Assembly: GCF_042678485.1 (NCBI RefSeq) | Contig: NZ_JBHTKR010000001.1 | Location: 62,001 to 126,000 of the forward strand | DNA: 64,000 nucleotides | Origin: Seohaeicola saemankumensis | GTDB taxonomy: Bacteria > Pseudomonadota > Alphaproteobacteria > Rhodobacterales > Rhodobacteraceae | Direction: 5' to 3' | Part shown: in pieces, positions 36,354-45,500 of the stretch | How positions within the stretch are numbered: position 1 is the stretch's first letter | How the letters are laid out: every line of letters starts with the position of its first letter | Made by a program: the position numbers and the translations under genes | The notes under the pieces: model-generated | The model's database searches: none | What the model was told of the DNA's origin: nothing | What the model saw: the letters and a program-made list of their open reading frames with translations, nothing else

Positions 36354-37553
36354 ATGAACATCCTGCCCGTGATCGCGGAAAGCACCGCCGAGTTGACCGA
36401 GATCTTCAAGGACCTGCACGCCCACCCGGAAATCGGCCTGGAAGAGCAGCGCACCAGCGCCATCGTGGCCGAGAAGCTGCGCGGCTATGGCGTCGATGAG
36501 GTGCATACCGGCATCGGCATCACCGGCGTCGTCGGCATCATCTACGGGCGCGGCGGCAAGGATGCGGGCGGCAAGCGCGTGGGTCTGCGCGCCGATATGG
36601 ACGCGTTGCCGATCCACGAGCAGACGAACCTGCCCTATTCTTCGAAAAACCCCGGCAAGATGCATGCCTGCGGCCATGACAGCCACACGACCATGCTGCT
36701 GGGGGCCGCCAAGCATCTGGCCGCCACGCGCAATTTCGATGGCACGGCCATCATGATCTTCCAGCCCGCCGAGGAAGGTCTGGGCGGCGCGCGCGGCATG
36801 CTGGCCGATGGCCTTTTCGACCGCTTCCCCTGTGACGAGATTTACGGGATGCACAACTCGCCCAATGGTCAGCCGGGCACGGTGGGTATCTGCAAGGGTG
36901 CCGCCATGGCAGGGGCTGCTTTCTTCGACATCACCGTGACCGGCAAGGGCAGCCATGCCGCCATGCCGCAGCAATCGCGCGACGCGCTGGTCACCGCCTC
37001 GGCCCTTGTGGGCCAGTTGCAGACCATCGTGGCCCGCAACGTTGCGCCCTTGGATACCTGCGTGCTCTCCGTCACCCAGATCCACGCGGGCAGCGCCTAT
37101 AACGTGATCCCCGAAACCGCCCAAATCTGCGGCACGATCCGCTACTTCAAGGACTCCGTCTACGAGATCGCCGAAACCCGGATGAAGGAAATCTGCGCCG
37201 GTTTCGGTGCCGCCTTCGGGGCGGAGATCAAGGTTGATCTGCGCAATGTCTTCGACGTGCTGATGAACGACGGCGACCTGTCGGATGCCTATATGGATGC
37301 CGCCCGCGACATCGTGGGCGAGGAGATGATCAGCCGCACCGACGAACCTGCAACCGGGTCCGAGGATTTCGCCGACATGCTCAAGGTCGTGCCCGGCGCC
37401 TATTGCCGCGTGGGTCACACGGGCACCGTGCCGCTGCACAATCCTGGCTTCGTGCTTGGCGCTGAATTGCTGCCGGTGGGCGCATCCATCATGGCGCGGG
37501 TGGTGGAACGCCGCCTGTCCCTGGGTGACAATGTGGCGGAGGCCGCTGGATGA
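36354..37553 (+). CDS. M20D amidohydrolase (aminoacylase/hippurate hydrolase-like)
   Basis: A 399-residue metallo-amidohydrolase. Motifs in order: LRADMDALPI near residue 81, MHACGHDSH with metal-binding Cys and His near 103, PAEEG with the catalytic glutamates near 139, HAAMPQQSRDAL in the lid domain, and GSEDFADM near 330. GAGGAGAG precedes the ATG. Family members remove acyl groups from N-acyl amino acids or cleave indole-amino acid conjugates. It follows the peptide transporter genes and overlaps the next M20 gene as ATGA, so it likely processes the imported substrate. Confidence 0.88.
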   Translation: MNILPVIAESTAELTEIFKDLHAHPEIGLEEQRTSAIVAEKLRGYGVDEVHTGIGITGVVGIIYGRGGKDAGGKRVGLRADMDALPIHEQTNLPYSSKNPGKMHACGHDSHTTMLLGAAKHLAATRNFDGTAIMIFQPAEEGLGGARGMLADGLFDRFPCDEIYGMHNSPNGQPGTVGICKGAAMAGAAFFDITVTGKGSHAAMPQQSRDALVTASALVGQLQTIVARNVAPLDTCVLSVTQIHAGSAYNVIPETAQICGTIRYFKDSVYEIAETRMKEICAGFGAAFGAEIKVDLRNVFDVLMNDGDLSDAYMDAARDIVGEEMISRTDEPATGSEDFADMLKVVPGAYCRVGHTGTVPLHNPGFVLGAELLPVGASIMARVVERRLSLGDNVAEAAG

Positions 37554-38683
37554 ACCCGCTCGATCTGCCATTCGACGCCGATGACATGGTGGCGCGGCTC
37601 AGGCCGTGGATCGAATGCGAAAGCCCGACCTATGATGCCGATGCCGTCAACCGGATGATGGACCTTGCCGCCTATGACCTGACGGTCGCGGGCGCGGTGG
37701 TGGAACGCATCCCCGGCCGCATGGGCTTTGGCGGTTCGGTTCGCGCGCGCTTTCCGCATCCCGATTTCGGCAAGCCGGGTATCCTGATCGCGGGCCATAT
37801 GGACACGGTCCATCCCATCGGCACGCTTGAAAAGCTGCCCTTCAAGCGCGAAGGCGGCATCTGCTACGGCCCCGGCATCATGGACATGAAAGGCGGCAAT
37901 TTCATAAGCCTCGAGGCGATCAAGGCGCTGGCCGCCGCAGGCATGCAGACGCCCTTGCCGGTGACGGTTCTGTTTACCCCGGATGAGGAGGTGGGCACGC
38001 CTTCGACCCGCGACCTGATCGAGGCGGAAGCGGCCAAGAACAAGTATGTCCTTGTCCCCGAACCCGCCAAGCAGGACGGCGGCGCCGTGATCGGCCGCTA
38101 TGCCATCGCGCGTTTCAACCTGCGGACGGTGGGCCGGCCCAGCCATGCCGGATGGGCGCTGTCCGAAGGCCGGTCGGCGATTGCCGCCATGGCCAAGAAG
38201 ATCCTCGAGATCGAGGCGATGACCAGCGATGACTGCACCTTTTCGGTCGGCGTCATCCACGCCGGGCAATGGGTGAACTGCGTGTCATCAACCTGCGAGG
38301 CGCAGGCCCTCACCATGGCCAAGACGCAGCAAGACCTTGATCGCGGTGTGGCGGCCATGATGGCGCTTCAGGGCGAGGAAAACGGCGTCAGCTTCGAGGT
38401 GACGCGCGGCGTGACCCGGCCCGTGTGGGAACCCAACCAGCCCGGCACCATGGCCATGTTCGACATCGCCAAGGAGATCTGCGCCGAGCTGGGGTTCGAC
38501 CTGACCGGCGCCAGTTCGGGCGGCGGATCGGACGGCAACTTCACCGGCTTCATGGGCATTCCCACGCTGGATTCCATCGGCGTGCGCGGCAAGGGCCTGC
38601 ATACGCTGGGCGAACATATCGAAGTGTCCAGCCTGCCCGAACGCGCCAAGCTGACGGCGGCGCTGCTGATGCGGTTGCAATAG
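37550..38683 (+). CDS. M20A metallopeptidase (glutamate carboxypeptidase/CPG2-like)
   Basis: A 377-residue M20 peptidase. Motifs are GHMDTVHPIGTLEKLPF near residue 82, GPGIMDMKGG with the bridging Asp near 110, FTPDEEVGTPSTR near 142, the lid-domain RPSHAG, and the end GEHIEVSSLPER. This spelling is that of carboxypeptidase G2-type enzymes, which remove C-terminal glutamate or related residues. Cotranscription with the M81 gene, transporter and M20D gene suggests a stepwise breakdown of an imported peptide or conjugate in the cytoplasm. Confidence 0.88.
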   Translation: MNPLDLPFDADDMVARLRPWIECESPTYDADAVNRMMDLAAYDLTVAGAVVERIPGRMGFGGSVRARFPHPDFGKPGILIAGHMDTVHPIGTLEKLPFKREGGICYGPGIMDMKGGNFISLEAIKALAAAGMQTPLPVTVLFTPDEEVGTPSTRDLIEAEAAKNKYVLVPEPAKQDGGAVIGRYAIARFNLRTVGRPSHAGWALSEGRSAIAAMAKKILEIEAMTSDDCTFSVGVIHAGQWVNCVSSTCEAQALTMAKTQQDLDRGVAAMMALQGEENGVSFEVTRGVTRPVWEPNQPGTMAMFDIAKEICAELGFDLTGASSGGGSDGNFTGFMGIPTLDSIGVRGKGLHTLGEHIEVSSLPERAKLTAALLMRLQ

Positions 38684-38704
38684 CGGCTGCTTGACAGGAA
38701 ACGC

Positions 38705-38730
38705 CTGCGCGCTGCCACAGGGGCGCGCAG
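38705..38730 (+). terminator. Possible hairpin after the peptide-utilisation operon
   Basis: Eight-base arms CTGCGCGC (38705-38712) and GCGCGCAG (38723-38730) flank a 10-base loop, just after the last M20 gene and before the TetR gene. No T run follows, so its strength as a terminator is uncertain. Confidence 0.4.
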
Positions 38731-38784
38731 AGCGGTCCCGCGATGACAATTGCGACACCGCCGCACCCTTGCTAGACATGTCCC

Positions 38785-39447
38785 ATGAACGAACAATCCC
38801 CCGAGAAGAAAAGCGGCTGGCGCGGGTCCGAGGATCTGTGGCTGAACGCGGCCTATGATCTGCTGATCGAAAAGGGGGTGGATGCGGTCAAGGTTTTGCC
38901 GCTGGCCCAGACGCTTGGCCTGTCGCGCACAAGTTTCTACGGCCATTTCGACAGCCGCGAGGCGCTGCTGGCCGCGCTGGTCACGCGCTGGCGGGACAAG
39001 AACACCGGCAACCTGATCGGCCAGACCCGCGCCTATGCCGAAACCATCACCGAAGCGGTGTTCAACATCTTCGATTGCTGGCTGCGCCCCGATCTTTTCG
39101 ACGCGCGGCTGGATCATGCGATCCGCAACTGGGCTTTGGGCGACCCGGCCCTGCGCGCCATACTGGAGGGTAACGACGCCGACAGGATCGACGCAATCGC
39201 CGCCATGTTCGAACGGTTCGGCTATACGGCCGAGGATGCGCGCATCCGCGCCTTCACGATCTACTATACGCAGGTCGGCTATGTGTCGATGATGGTGCAG
39301 GAAGACACGCAGGTGCGTGTCGACCGGATGCCCAACTATATCGAGGTGTTCACCGGGCGCAGCCCCACCGCATCCGAGGTGGAACGCTTCCGCGCCCGGC
39401 ACCTGCCGCCTGCCGGTCAGGCGCGCCGCAGGCGGGGCGGGGACTGA
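38785..39447 (+). CDS. TetR family transcriptional regulator
   Basis: A 220-residue TetR regulator with the DNA-binding part at about residues 18-60 (LPLAQTLGLSRTSFYGHFDSREAL) and an unusual basic tail ending ARRRRGGD. The ATG at 38785 fits the domain start. It lies 101 bases after the M20 genes and its stop directly abuts the stop of the convergent Rieske reductase gene. It may control the peptide operon or the Rieske/demethylase operon; the sequence does not decide. Confidence 0.85.
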   Translation: MNEQSPEKKSGWRGSEDLWLNAAYDLLIEKGVDAVKVLPLAQTLGLSRTSFYGHFDSREALLAALVTRWRDKNTGNLIGQTRAYAETITEAVFNIFDCWLRPDLFDARLDHAIRNWALGDPALRAILEGNDADRIDAIAAMFERFGYTAEDARIRAFTIYYTQVGYVSMMVQEDTQVRVDRMPNYIEVFTGRSPTASEVERFRARHLPPAGQARRRRGGD

Positions 39448-40521
39448 TCAGGCCTCGACCTCGACCTTGCCGATAGGGTGCGAGCAGCAGGCCAGGATAT
39501 AGCCTTCGGCCACGTCATCCTCGCTGATGCCGCCGTTATGTACCATATGCACATCGCCCGAAATCTTGCGGATCTTGCAGGTGCCGCAGATGCCGAACTG
39601 GCACCCCGACGGGATGTTCAGCCCCGCCCCCCGCGCCACGTTCAGCACGGTATCGGCCTGCGAACAGCGCGCCGACAGGCCCGCGGCGGCAAAGATCACC
39701 TCGGCGCCGACATCCTCTTGCGGGATCACATCGTCGAATTCGGTCAATTCGGCCATGGTCTCGGCAGGCGCGTGGAAACTTTCCTGATGATAGCGCGTCA
39801 TGTCGAAGCCCAGCCCGTTCAACATGTCCCGCACCGCCTGCATGAAGCTGTCCGGCCCGCAGCAATAGACATCCCGCTCCAGGTAATCCGGCGCCATGAG
39901 GCCCAGCATCAACTGGTTGAAGCGCCCGCGATAGCCGGTCCAGACCTCATAGGGGTCTTCCTGGCTGACCACGAAATGCAGCTTCAGCCCCTGCACGCGG
40001 CTGGCCATGTATTCCAGCCGCTTGCGAAAGATCAGGTCCGACGGCCGCCGCGCGCATTGGATGAAGGTCATGTCGGGGTCTTCGCCGCGCTCGAACAGGG
40101 TCGCGGCCATCGACATCACCGGCGTCACGCCGGACCCGGCCGAGATGAACAGGTATTTCCCCTCGGGTTGTGGGGGCAGATGGAAAAGGCCCGCAGGCCC
40201 GAAGGCGCGCAGGCGCATCCCCGGTTTGAGGTTCTCCATCATCCAGCGGCCCGCCACGCTGTCCGGCCCCGGCTTGATCGTGACCGAAACATAGGCGTTC
40301 ACCACCGGGCTGCTGGAAATCGTGTAGGTCCGCTGAACTGTCCCGCCCGGCAGCGGCAATTCCAGCGTCAGAAACTGCCCCGCGCGATAGACGAATGTCG
40401 CCCCGGAAGGCGGGCGGAACACGAAGGTCCGCACGCCGGGGGTTTCGGGCACCACGGCCACGCATTCCAGCGGCTCGCTATCCTGCCAGACGGGTGTATC
40501 GGCGCGGGGCATCGGGATCAT
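39448..40521 (-). CDS. Rieske oxygenase reductase with FAD/NAD domain and C-terminal [2Fe-2S] ferredoxin (GbcB-like)
   Basis: A 357-residue electron-transfer protein. The FAD domain shows RTYTISSSP near residue 65, the NAD(P)H domain shows SAGSGVTPVMSM near 127 and YCCGPDSFM near 219, and a plant-type ferredoxin follows with CQFGICGTCKIRK near 307 and a final Cys in ILACCSHP. This domain order is that of GbcB and related reductases that feed betaine-demethylating Rieske oxygenases. It is encoded four bases after its oxygenase partner. Confidence 0.88.
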   Translation of the reverse strand: MIPMPRADTPVWQDSEPLECVAVVPETPGVRTFVFRPPSGATFVYRAGQFLTLELPLPGGTVQRTYTISSSPVVNAYVSVTIKPGPDSVAGRWMMENLKPGMRLRAFGPAGLFHLPPQPEGKYLFISAGSGVTPVMSMAATLFERGEDPDMTFIQCARRPSDLIFRKRLEYMASRVQGLKLHFVVSQEDPYEVWTGYRGRFNQLMLGLMAPDYLERDVYCCGPDSFMQAVRDMLNGLGFDMTRYHQESFHAPAETMAELTEFDDVIPQEDVGAEVIFAAAGLSARCSQADTVLNVARGAGLNIPSGCQFGICGTCKIRKISGDVHMVHNGGISEDDVAEGYILACCSHPIGKVEVEA

Positions 40522-40525
40522 CGGG

Positions 40526-41773
40526 TCACTCCGCCGCGATATTGGAGGCAGGGCGCGCCGGCCCGGTCAGCCGTTTCTGCATCGTGTTCGCATACCAGTC
40601 GACGAACTGGATCACGCCGCTTTCCTGCTTTTGGGAATAGGGCCCCGGCAGATAGGCAGGCGAAGCGATACCTTTCTGGTTTTCCTCGACAATCCGGCGA
40701 TCTTCATCGTTGGTGTGGATCCAGACCTCGGTCAGGCGGTTCAGATCGTAATCCACTCCTTCCACCGCGTCCTTGTGCACCAGCCATGTGGTTGTCACCT
40801 GGGTTTCGGTGACGGATACGGGGATCACGCGGAACAGCAGGACCTGGTCGGACAGGAAATGGTTCCAGGTGTTCGGATAGTGGAAGAACAGGCAGGATCC
40901 CGCATTGTCGAAGGGCACATTGCCCACGCGCCGCGCCACCGCCGCCTTGCCATCCATCGTATAGCTGACCGCCGCCCCCAGGAAAGGGATCCGCACCAGA
41001 CGCCACTGGTCGTCAGGATCGGCCACATAGCGCGAGGGCAGGCCCGCCGCCTCGCACCGCTCCACATGCGCCAGACCGGCGGGGGACGAGATGCTGTCAT
41101 CCGCGCCCACCAGATCGGGATCATCGTTGAACGTCCGGCACAGCGAGGGGTGCGACCCCGAGCAGTGATAGCATTCGCGGTTGTTTTCCAGAACCAGCTT
41201 CCAGTTGGCCTGTTCGACGATCGTGCTTTGATGCGCGACCTTCAGCTGCGCGGGATCATGAGGCGTGATGTAGCGGGCCATCTGCGCCGCCACGGGCGCG
41301 AAATCCGGCGCCGCATCGGCCAGGCAGACAAAGACCATGCCCGCGGCCTCGGCGCAATGCACGCCGCGCAGCCCGTGATCCTGCGGCTTGAAATCCGGCC
41401 CCATGTCACGCGCATAAAGCAGCTTGCCGTCCAGCTCATAGGTCCACTGATGATAGGGGCAGACCAGCTTGGGCGCGGCACCCTTGTCCGCCGCACAGAT
41501 CCGGCTGCCGCGATGCCGACAGGAATTGTGGAAGGACCGGATCGTGCCATCCGCGCCGCGCACGATGATGATCGAATAGGCCCCGATCTGCAGCGTGACG
41601 TAAGACCCGGTCTTGGGCACTTCGGCCGCCGCGATGGCAAACAGCCAGTCACGATACCAGATCCGGTCCATATCCGCCTGAAAGAGATCGGGATCGGTAT
41701 AGAAGGGGCGGGGCAGGGAATGGGCCGGCTTGCGCTGGTCCAGAAGCGACTGAAGTTCGGAATCGTCAAGCAT
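40526..41773 (-). CDS. Rieske non-heme iron oxygenase, quaternary-amine demethylase/hydroxylase type (GbcA/stachydrine demethylase-like)
   Basis: A 415-residue Rieske oxygenase. The Rieske cluster ligands are Cys85, His87, Cys105 and His108 (CRHRGSR and CPYHQW). The iron site is ENNRECYHCSGSHPS, with His203 and His208, the spelling typical of glycine betaine, proline betaine and carnitine-type enzymes. These remove an N-methyl group as formaldehyde or split the amine. The adjacent reductase and the FMN demethylase downstream in sequence (upstream in transcription) form a betaine-style demethylation set. The exact amine is not determined. Confidence 0.88.
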   Translation of the reverse strand: MLDDSELQSLLDQRKPAHSLPRPFYTDPDLFQADMDRIWYRDWLFAIAAAEVPKTGSYVTLQIGAYSIIIVRGADGTIRSFHNSCRHRGSRICAADKGAAPKLVCPYHQWTYELDGKLLYARDMGPDFKPQDHGLRGVHCAEAAGMVFVCLADAAPDFAPVAAQMARYITPHDPAQLKVAHQSTIVEQANWKLVLENNRECYHCSGSHPSLCRTFNDDPDLVGADDSISSPAGLAHVERCEAAGLPSRYVADPDDQWRLVRIPFLGAAVSYTMDGKAAVARRVGNVPFDNAGSCLFFHYPNTWNHFLSDQVLLFRVIPVSVTETQVTTTWLVHKDAVEGVDYDLNRLTEVWIHTNDEDRRIVEENQKGIASPAYLPGPYSQKQESGVIQFVDWYANTMQKRLTGPARPASNIAAE

Positions 41774-41842
41774 GACAGTGATCCTGTGCGGATGATGAAG
41801 GGTTATGGTTGATCGAAGACAAGAAATTTCTACCTTGCATGG

Positions 41843-43891
41843 TCAGATATCCTTGACCAGACGCAGCGCATCATAGATCGCGGCATGGGTGTTGCGGGCC
41901 GCTACAGCATCGCCGATGCGATACAGCACGAACTGATCTGCTGCGGCCTGCCAGGGCTGGGCGCGCCCGGCGATCAGTGCGTCCTGATCCACAGCGCCCT
42001 TGTTGGCGGATTGCGGTTTCAGATCGAAATAAAGCTCGTCCAGCGGCAGCGTCCCGTGATTGACCACGATCTGGTCGAAGTCCCGCGTTTCGCGATGGCC
42101 GGAATAATCCGTGCCGATGACCGCGCTGAGCTGATTGCCGTTCTTCAGTACCGATTTCAGCCTGTAAGTCACTGTAAAGCGGACATCCTTGTCCTGAAGC
42201 GCGCGCATATAGGGCACCAGGTTCATCGCCATCACATCGGGGGCAAAGCTGCGGTCGGGGGTCATCACCTCGACATGGGCACCGCTGCCCGCAATCACTT
42301 CGGCGGCCTGCAAGGCCGGGTGATCGCCCGCGTCGTCGTAGATCAGGACGCGGGCGCCGGGTTTCACATCGCCCGCGATGATATCCCAGCTTGATACCAC
42401 CAGATCATTGCCGTCCTCCAGCACATCCGTATGCGGCATGCCGCCCGTGGCCACGATCACCACATCGGGGTTTTGTGCCATGATGTCAGCGGCTTCGGCA
42501 TAGGTGTTGAAGTGGAAGGTCACATCGCGCGCCGCACATTGCGCCATGCGCCAGTCGATGATCCCGATCATCTCGCGCCGCCGATGCGATTGCGCGGCAA
42601 GGCGCAATTGCCCGCCTGCATCGGGGGCCGCCTCGAACACGGTCACATGATGCCCGCGCATGGCGGCGACGCGCGCGGCCTCCAGCCCCGCAGGACCCGC
42701 ACCCACCACGACCACGCGTTTTTGCACAGGCGCGGGCGCGATCATGTCGTCTTGCGGCATCGTCAACTCGCGCCCGGTAGCGGCGTTATGGGTGCACAGC
42801 GCATCCCCCGCCTGGTAGATCCGGTCAAGGCAGTAGTTCGCGCCGACGCAGGGCCGGATGTCATCCTCGCGCCCTTCGATGATCTTGGTCACGATCAGCG
42901 GGTCGGCCATATGCGCGCGGGTCATCCCCACCATGTCCAGCTGGCCCGAGGCCACGGCATGGCGCGCCGTCGCCACATCCGGAATGCGCGCGGCGTGGAA
43001 CGTGGGCAGGCCCACCTCGGCCCGGATGCGGCCCGCGAAATCCAGATGCGGCGCGGATCGCATCCCCTGCACCGGGATCACATCGGTCAGCGCCGCATCG
43101 GTATGGATCTGACCCTTGATCACGTTCAGGAAATCGACACCCGCCTGCTTGAACATATGTCCGATGGCAATGCCCTCCTCGACGGGAATGCCGCCCTCGG
43201 CCGCCTCATCCGCGACATAGCGCATGCCCAGCAGGAATCGGTTGCCCACCCGCTTGCGGCAGGCGCGATACACCTCAAGCGCGAACCGCGCGCGGTTCTC
43301 CAGCCCGCCACCCCAGGGCGCATCCAGCGCATTGGTCAGGGGCGACATGAACTGATCCATCAGATGGCCGTAGCATTCGAACTCCACCCCATCCAGGCCC
43401 GCCGCCTGCATCCGTTCGGCGGCATCGGCGTAATCCTGGATGATGCGGTCGATCTCGTGATCCTCGATCACCTTGGGAAAGGCGCGATGCGCGGGTTCAC
43501 GGAAGGGGCCGGGGGCCACCACGGGCAGCCAGTCGCCCTTGGCCCAATGGGTGCGCCGCCCCAGATGGGTCAGCTGGATCATCACGGCGCAGCCATGGCT
43601 GTGGCAGGCATCGGCGATGTTGCGCATCCATGGCACCACCTCGTCCTTGTAGGCCAGCACGTTGTTGAAGACGGGCGGAGAGTTGCGCGACACCGCCGCC
43701 GATCCCGCCGTCATGGTCAGCGCGACACCCGCCTTTGCCCGTGTCTCGTGATAGGCGCGATAGCGGTCCTTGGGCATCCCGTCCTCGGGATAGGCCGGTT
43801 CGTGACTGGTGGTCATGATCCGGTTCTTCAGGGTCAGATGGCCCAGCTGGTAGGGTTGCAGCAAGGGGTCCTTGGTGGCGGTCTGGGTCAT
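41843..43891 (-). CDS. FMN/Fe-S oxidoreductase, DgcA/N-methylproline demethylase-like
   Basis: A 682-residue protein of the old-yellow-enzyme-plus-FAD type. Residues 1 to about 340 form the FMN barrel (LTLKNRIMTTSHEP at the start). A [4Fe-4S] site follows with CVGANYCLDR and CTHN near 350-370. The C-terminal half binds FAD and NAD through VVVGAGPAGLEAARVAAMRG near 392. Relatives are dimethylglycine demethylase DgcA and the N-methylproline/hydroxyproline-betaine demethylases. It heads the operon whose next genes are the Rieske oxygenase and reductase, so it probably removes the second N-methyl group. No DgcB-type partner is present. Confidence 0.85.
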   Translation of the reverse strand: MTQTATKDPLLQPYQLGHLTLKNRIMTTSHEPAYPEDGMPKDRYRAYHETRAKAGVALTMTAGSAAVSRNSPPVFNNVLAYKDEVVPWMRNIADACHSHGCAVMIQLTHLGRRTHWAKGDWLPVVAPGPFREPAHRAFPKVIEDHEIDRIIQDYADAAERMQAAGLDGVEFECYGHLMDQFMSPLTNALDAPWGGGLENRARFALEVYRACRKRVGNRFLLGMRYVADEAAEGGIPVEEGIAIGHMFKQAGVDFLNVIKGQIHTDAALTDVIPVQGMRSAPHLDFAGRIRAEVGLPTFHAARIPDVATARHAVASGQLDMVGMTRAHMADPLIVTKIIEGREDDIRPCVGANYCLDRIYQAGDALCTHNAATGRELTMPQDDMIAPAPVQKRVVVVGAGPAGLEAARVAAMRGHHVTVFEAAPDAGGQLRLAAQSHRRREMIGIIDWRMAQCAARDVTFHFNTYAEAADIMAQNPDVVIVATGGMPHTDVLEDGNDLVVSSWDIIAGDVKPGARVLIYDDAGDHPALQAAEVIAGSGAHVEVMTPDRSFAPDVMAMNLVPYMRALQDKDVRFTVTYRLKSVLKNGNQLSAVIGTDYSGHRETRDFDQIVVNHGTLPLDELYFDLKPQSANKGAVDQDALIAGRAQPWQAAADQFVLYRIGDAVAARNTHAAIYDALRLVKDI

Positions 43892-44150
43892 CGGGGGCTC
43901 CGGAGTGGACAGGGGGTTGCACCACGCACGACGCGCGATTCAGCCGCGATCCTGTCCGATGGCCGCGGTTCCGTCACCGACAAAAACGACAGTAGTGTCG
44001 GATTTTTCGACGTATGTGTTTTTGCCCTGTCCTGCATGGCGGATCCCCGGTTTCCATGCGGCCCAGAATAGCCCGCATCGGTCCGGGATCAGCCGCCGAA
44101 AACGACGCTCCGTTTCGGTCCTGCGAAGCGCGCGCGCGCGGCGCCGCGAC
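43892..44150. promoter_or_regulatory. Upstream region of the demethylase operon with inverted repeat
   Basis: The gap between the demethylase operon and the enamidase 3' end contains CGACA-GTAG-TGTCG at 43987-44000, flanked outside by AAAAA and TTTTT. Its place 95-110 bases before the demethylase start suggests an operator or promoter element. It does not match the TTGTTWG operators of the neighbouring locus. No gene is supported. Confidence 0.45.
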
Positions 44151-45350
44151 TCAGGCTTTCACGATCTCGGGAATCCGCCCTGCGGGGGGCGTGTTGCGGC
44201 TGCGCTGGCTGGTCACGCGGCCATCAATGATGGTCATGCCCACGCCCGGCAGGTTGCCCAGTTGCACCGATTCCAGGATCGTCTTGCCCGGTGCGTGCTG
44301 CGCCTGATCCATCAGAACGAAATCGGCGCAAAGCCCGACCTCGATCATGCCGGTATCCAGCTCGCGCTGGCGCGTGGTGTTGCCCGTGCCAAAGCAAAAG
44401 GCGACCTCGGCGGGCACATTGCCAAGGCTCGACAGCATGGCGATCATCCGCAGGATGCCCAAAGGCTGCACCCCTGATCCCGCAGGCCCATCCGTGCCCA
44501 GAATCACCTGATCCAGCTTGCCCAGCTCGCGCGTGGTGTTCAGCGTCAGCAGGGCGGCCCGTTCGTTGCCGTTATGCACGATCTCAAGCCCGGCCTTGCA
44601 GCCCTCGCACAGGCAGATGATCTGGTCGTCGGGCAGGGCGGAATGCCCACCGTTGATATGGCCCACCACATCCGTGCCCGTCTCCAGAACCATGTCGGCG
44701 TCGATCAGCCCCGATCCGGGGATCGACGGCCCGCCCGTGTGGATCGTGCTCTGGATGCCGTATTTGCGCGCCCAGTCCACCATCTGCCGCGCGGTCTTGC
44801 CGTCCTTGACGGTGCCCAGCCCCACCTCGCCCAGCAGCTTGACGCCCGCTTTCGCCAGATCGGCGAAATCTTCCTCGACCATGCCATGCTCGATCACCGG
44901 CGCGCCCGCGTGCACCTTGACGCCCGAGGGGCGGAAATTCTCGTACCAGCGCTGCGATGCAATCGCCATCGCCTTCAGCCCCACGATATCCTTTGGCCGT
45001 CCCGGCATATGCACCTCACCGGCCGAGATCAGCGTGGTCACCCCGCCATGCAGCGTTGAATCAATCCAGTGCAGCTGTTGCTGGCGCGGGGTGTAATCGC
45101 CCACCACCGGGTGCACATGGCTGTCGATCAGGCCGGGGCAAAGCGTGCTGCCATTCGCGTCGATCAGCGTGTCCGCACCTTCGGTATCCATGTCCTTTTC
45201 ACGCCCCCAGGCGGTGATCTTGCCGCCCACCGCGATCAGGCAATCGGCGTCATAGATGGGCTGTTCGATCTTGCCTGACAGCATCAGGCCGATGTTGCGG
45301 ATGACAAGCTTATGGGTTGCGTCAAGCGTCTGGGGGGCTGCGTCTGCCAT
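44151..45350 (-). CDS. ena: Enamidase-like amidohydrolase (6-oxo-1,4,5,6-tetrahydronicotinate hydrolysis)
   Basis: A 399-residue amidohydrolase very like enamidase of Eubacterium barkeri nicotinate fermentation, recognised by GDYTPRQ, HGGVTTLISAG, PGRPKD, GEVGLGTVKD, STIHTGGPSIPGSG and the C-terminal SRNTPPAGR. Metal ligands are His78 and His80, Glu175, His204, His231 and Asp287. The known enzyme opens the ring of 6-oxo-tetrahydronicotinate to 2-formylglutarate and ammonia. GGAGAG precedes the ATG. The gene is divergent from the ferredoxin reductase and has a MarR-type palindrome just before its start, tying it to the reductase and hydroxylase genes further on. The true ring substrate here is inferred. 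Confidence 0.83.
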   Translation of the reverse strand: MADAAPQTLDATHKLVIRNIGLMLSGKIEQPIYDADCLIAVGGKITAWGREKDMDTEGADTLIDANGSTLCPGLIDSHVHPVVGDYTPRQQQLHWIDSTLHGGVTTLISAGEVHMPGRPKDIVGLKAMAIASQRWYENFRPSGVKVHAGAPVIEHGMVEEDFADLAKAGVKLLGEVGLGTVKDGKTARQMVDWARKYGIQSTIHTGGPSIPGSGLIDADMVLETGTDVVGHINGGHSALPDDQIICLCEGCKAGLEIVHNGNERAALLTLNTTRELGKLDQVILGTDGPAGSGVQPLGILRMIAMLSSLGNVPAEVAFCFGTGNTTRQRELDTGMIEVGLCADFVLMDQAQHAPGKTILESVQLGNLPGVGMTIIDGRVTSQRSRNTPPAGRIPEIVKA

Positions 45351-45367
45351 GGGTTCTCTCCTGTGAC

Positions 45368-45385
45368 TTGTTAGAACGCTAACAG
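45368..45385. promoter_or_regulatory. Operator copy A, TTGTTAG-AACG-CTAACAG
   Basis: A near-perfect palindrome (arms 45368-45374 and 45379-45385) lies 18 bases before the enamidase start. It shares the consensus TTGTTWG-N4-CWAACAA with copies at 45448, 46351 and 54167, one of which is beside the MarR gene. Repression of the enamidase transcript by that MarR protein is the likely role. Confidence 0.7.
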
Positions 45386-45435
45386 AAACCTTGCACCGAT
45401 CAAGGGGCAGGTTGCACTTGGTTGCAGCAAGGATA

Positions 45436-45465
45436 TTGACAGATAAATTGTTTGCATACTAACAA
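45436..45465 (+). promoter_or_regulatory. Promoter and operator copy B of the ferredoxin reductase gene
   Basis: A TTGACA -35 box lies at 45436-45441. Seventeen bases later, where the -10 box belongs, is the right arm of operator TTGTTTG-CATA-CTAACAA (45448-45465). A repressor on this palindrome would block polymerase directly. The reductase gene starts 35 bases downstream. Confidence 0.65.
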
Positions 45466-45500
45466 TAATGAATTGATGATCCAGTCCCGCAGGAGGGTCC

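Noticed and set aside
39448..43891. A firm call of glycine betaine catabolism (gbcAB, dgcA)
   Set aside because: The families fit, but the same families act on proline betaine, hydroxyproline betaine and other amines, and no dgcB, choline or sarcosine genes adjoin.
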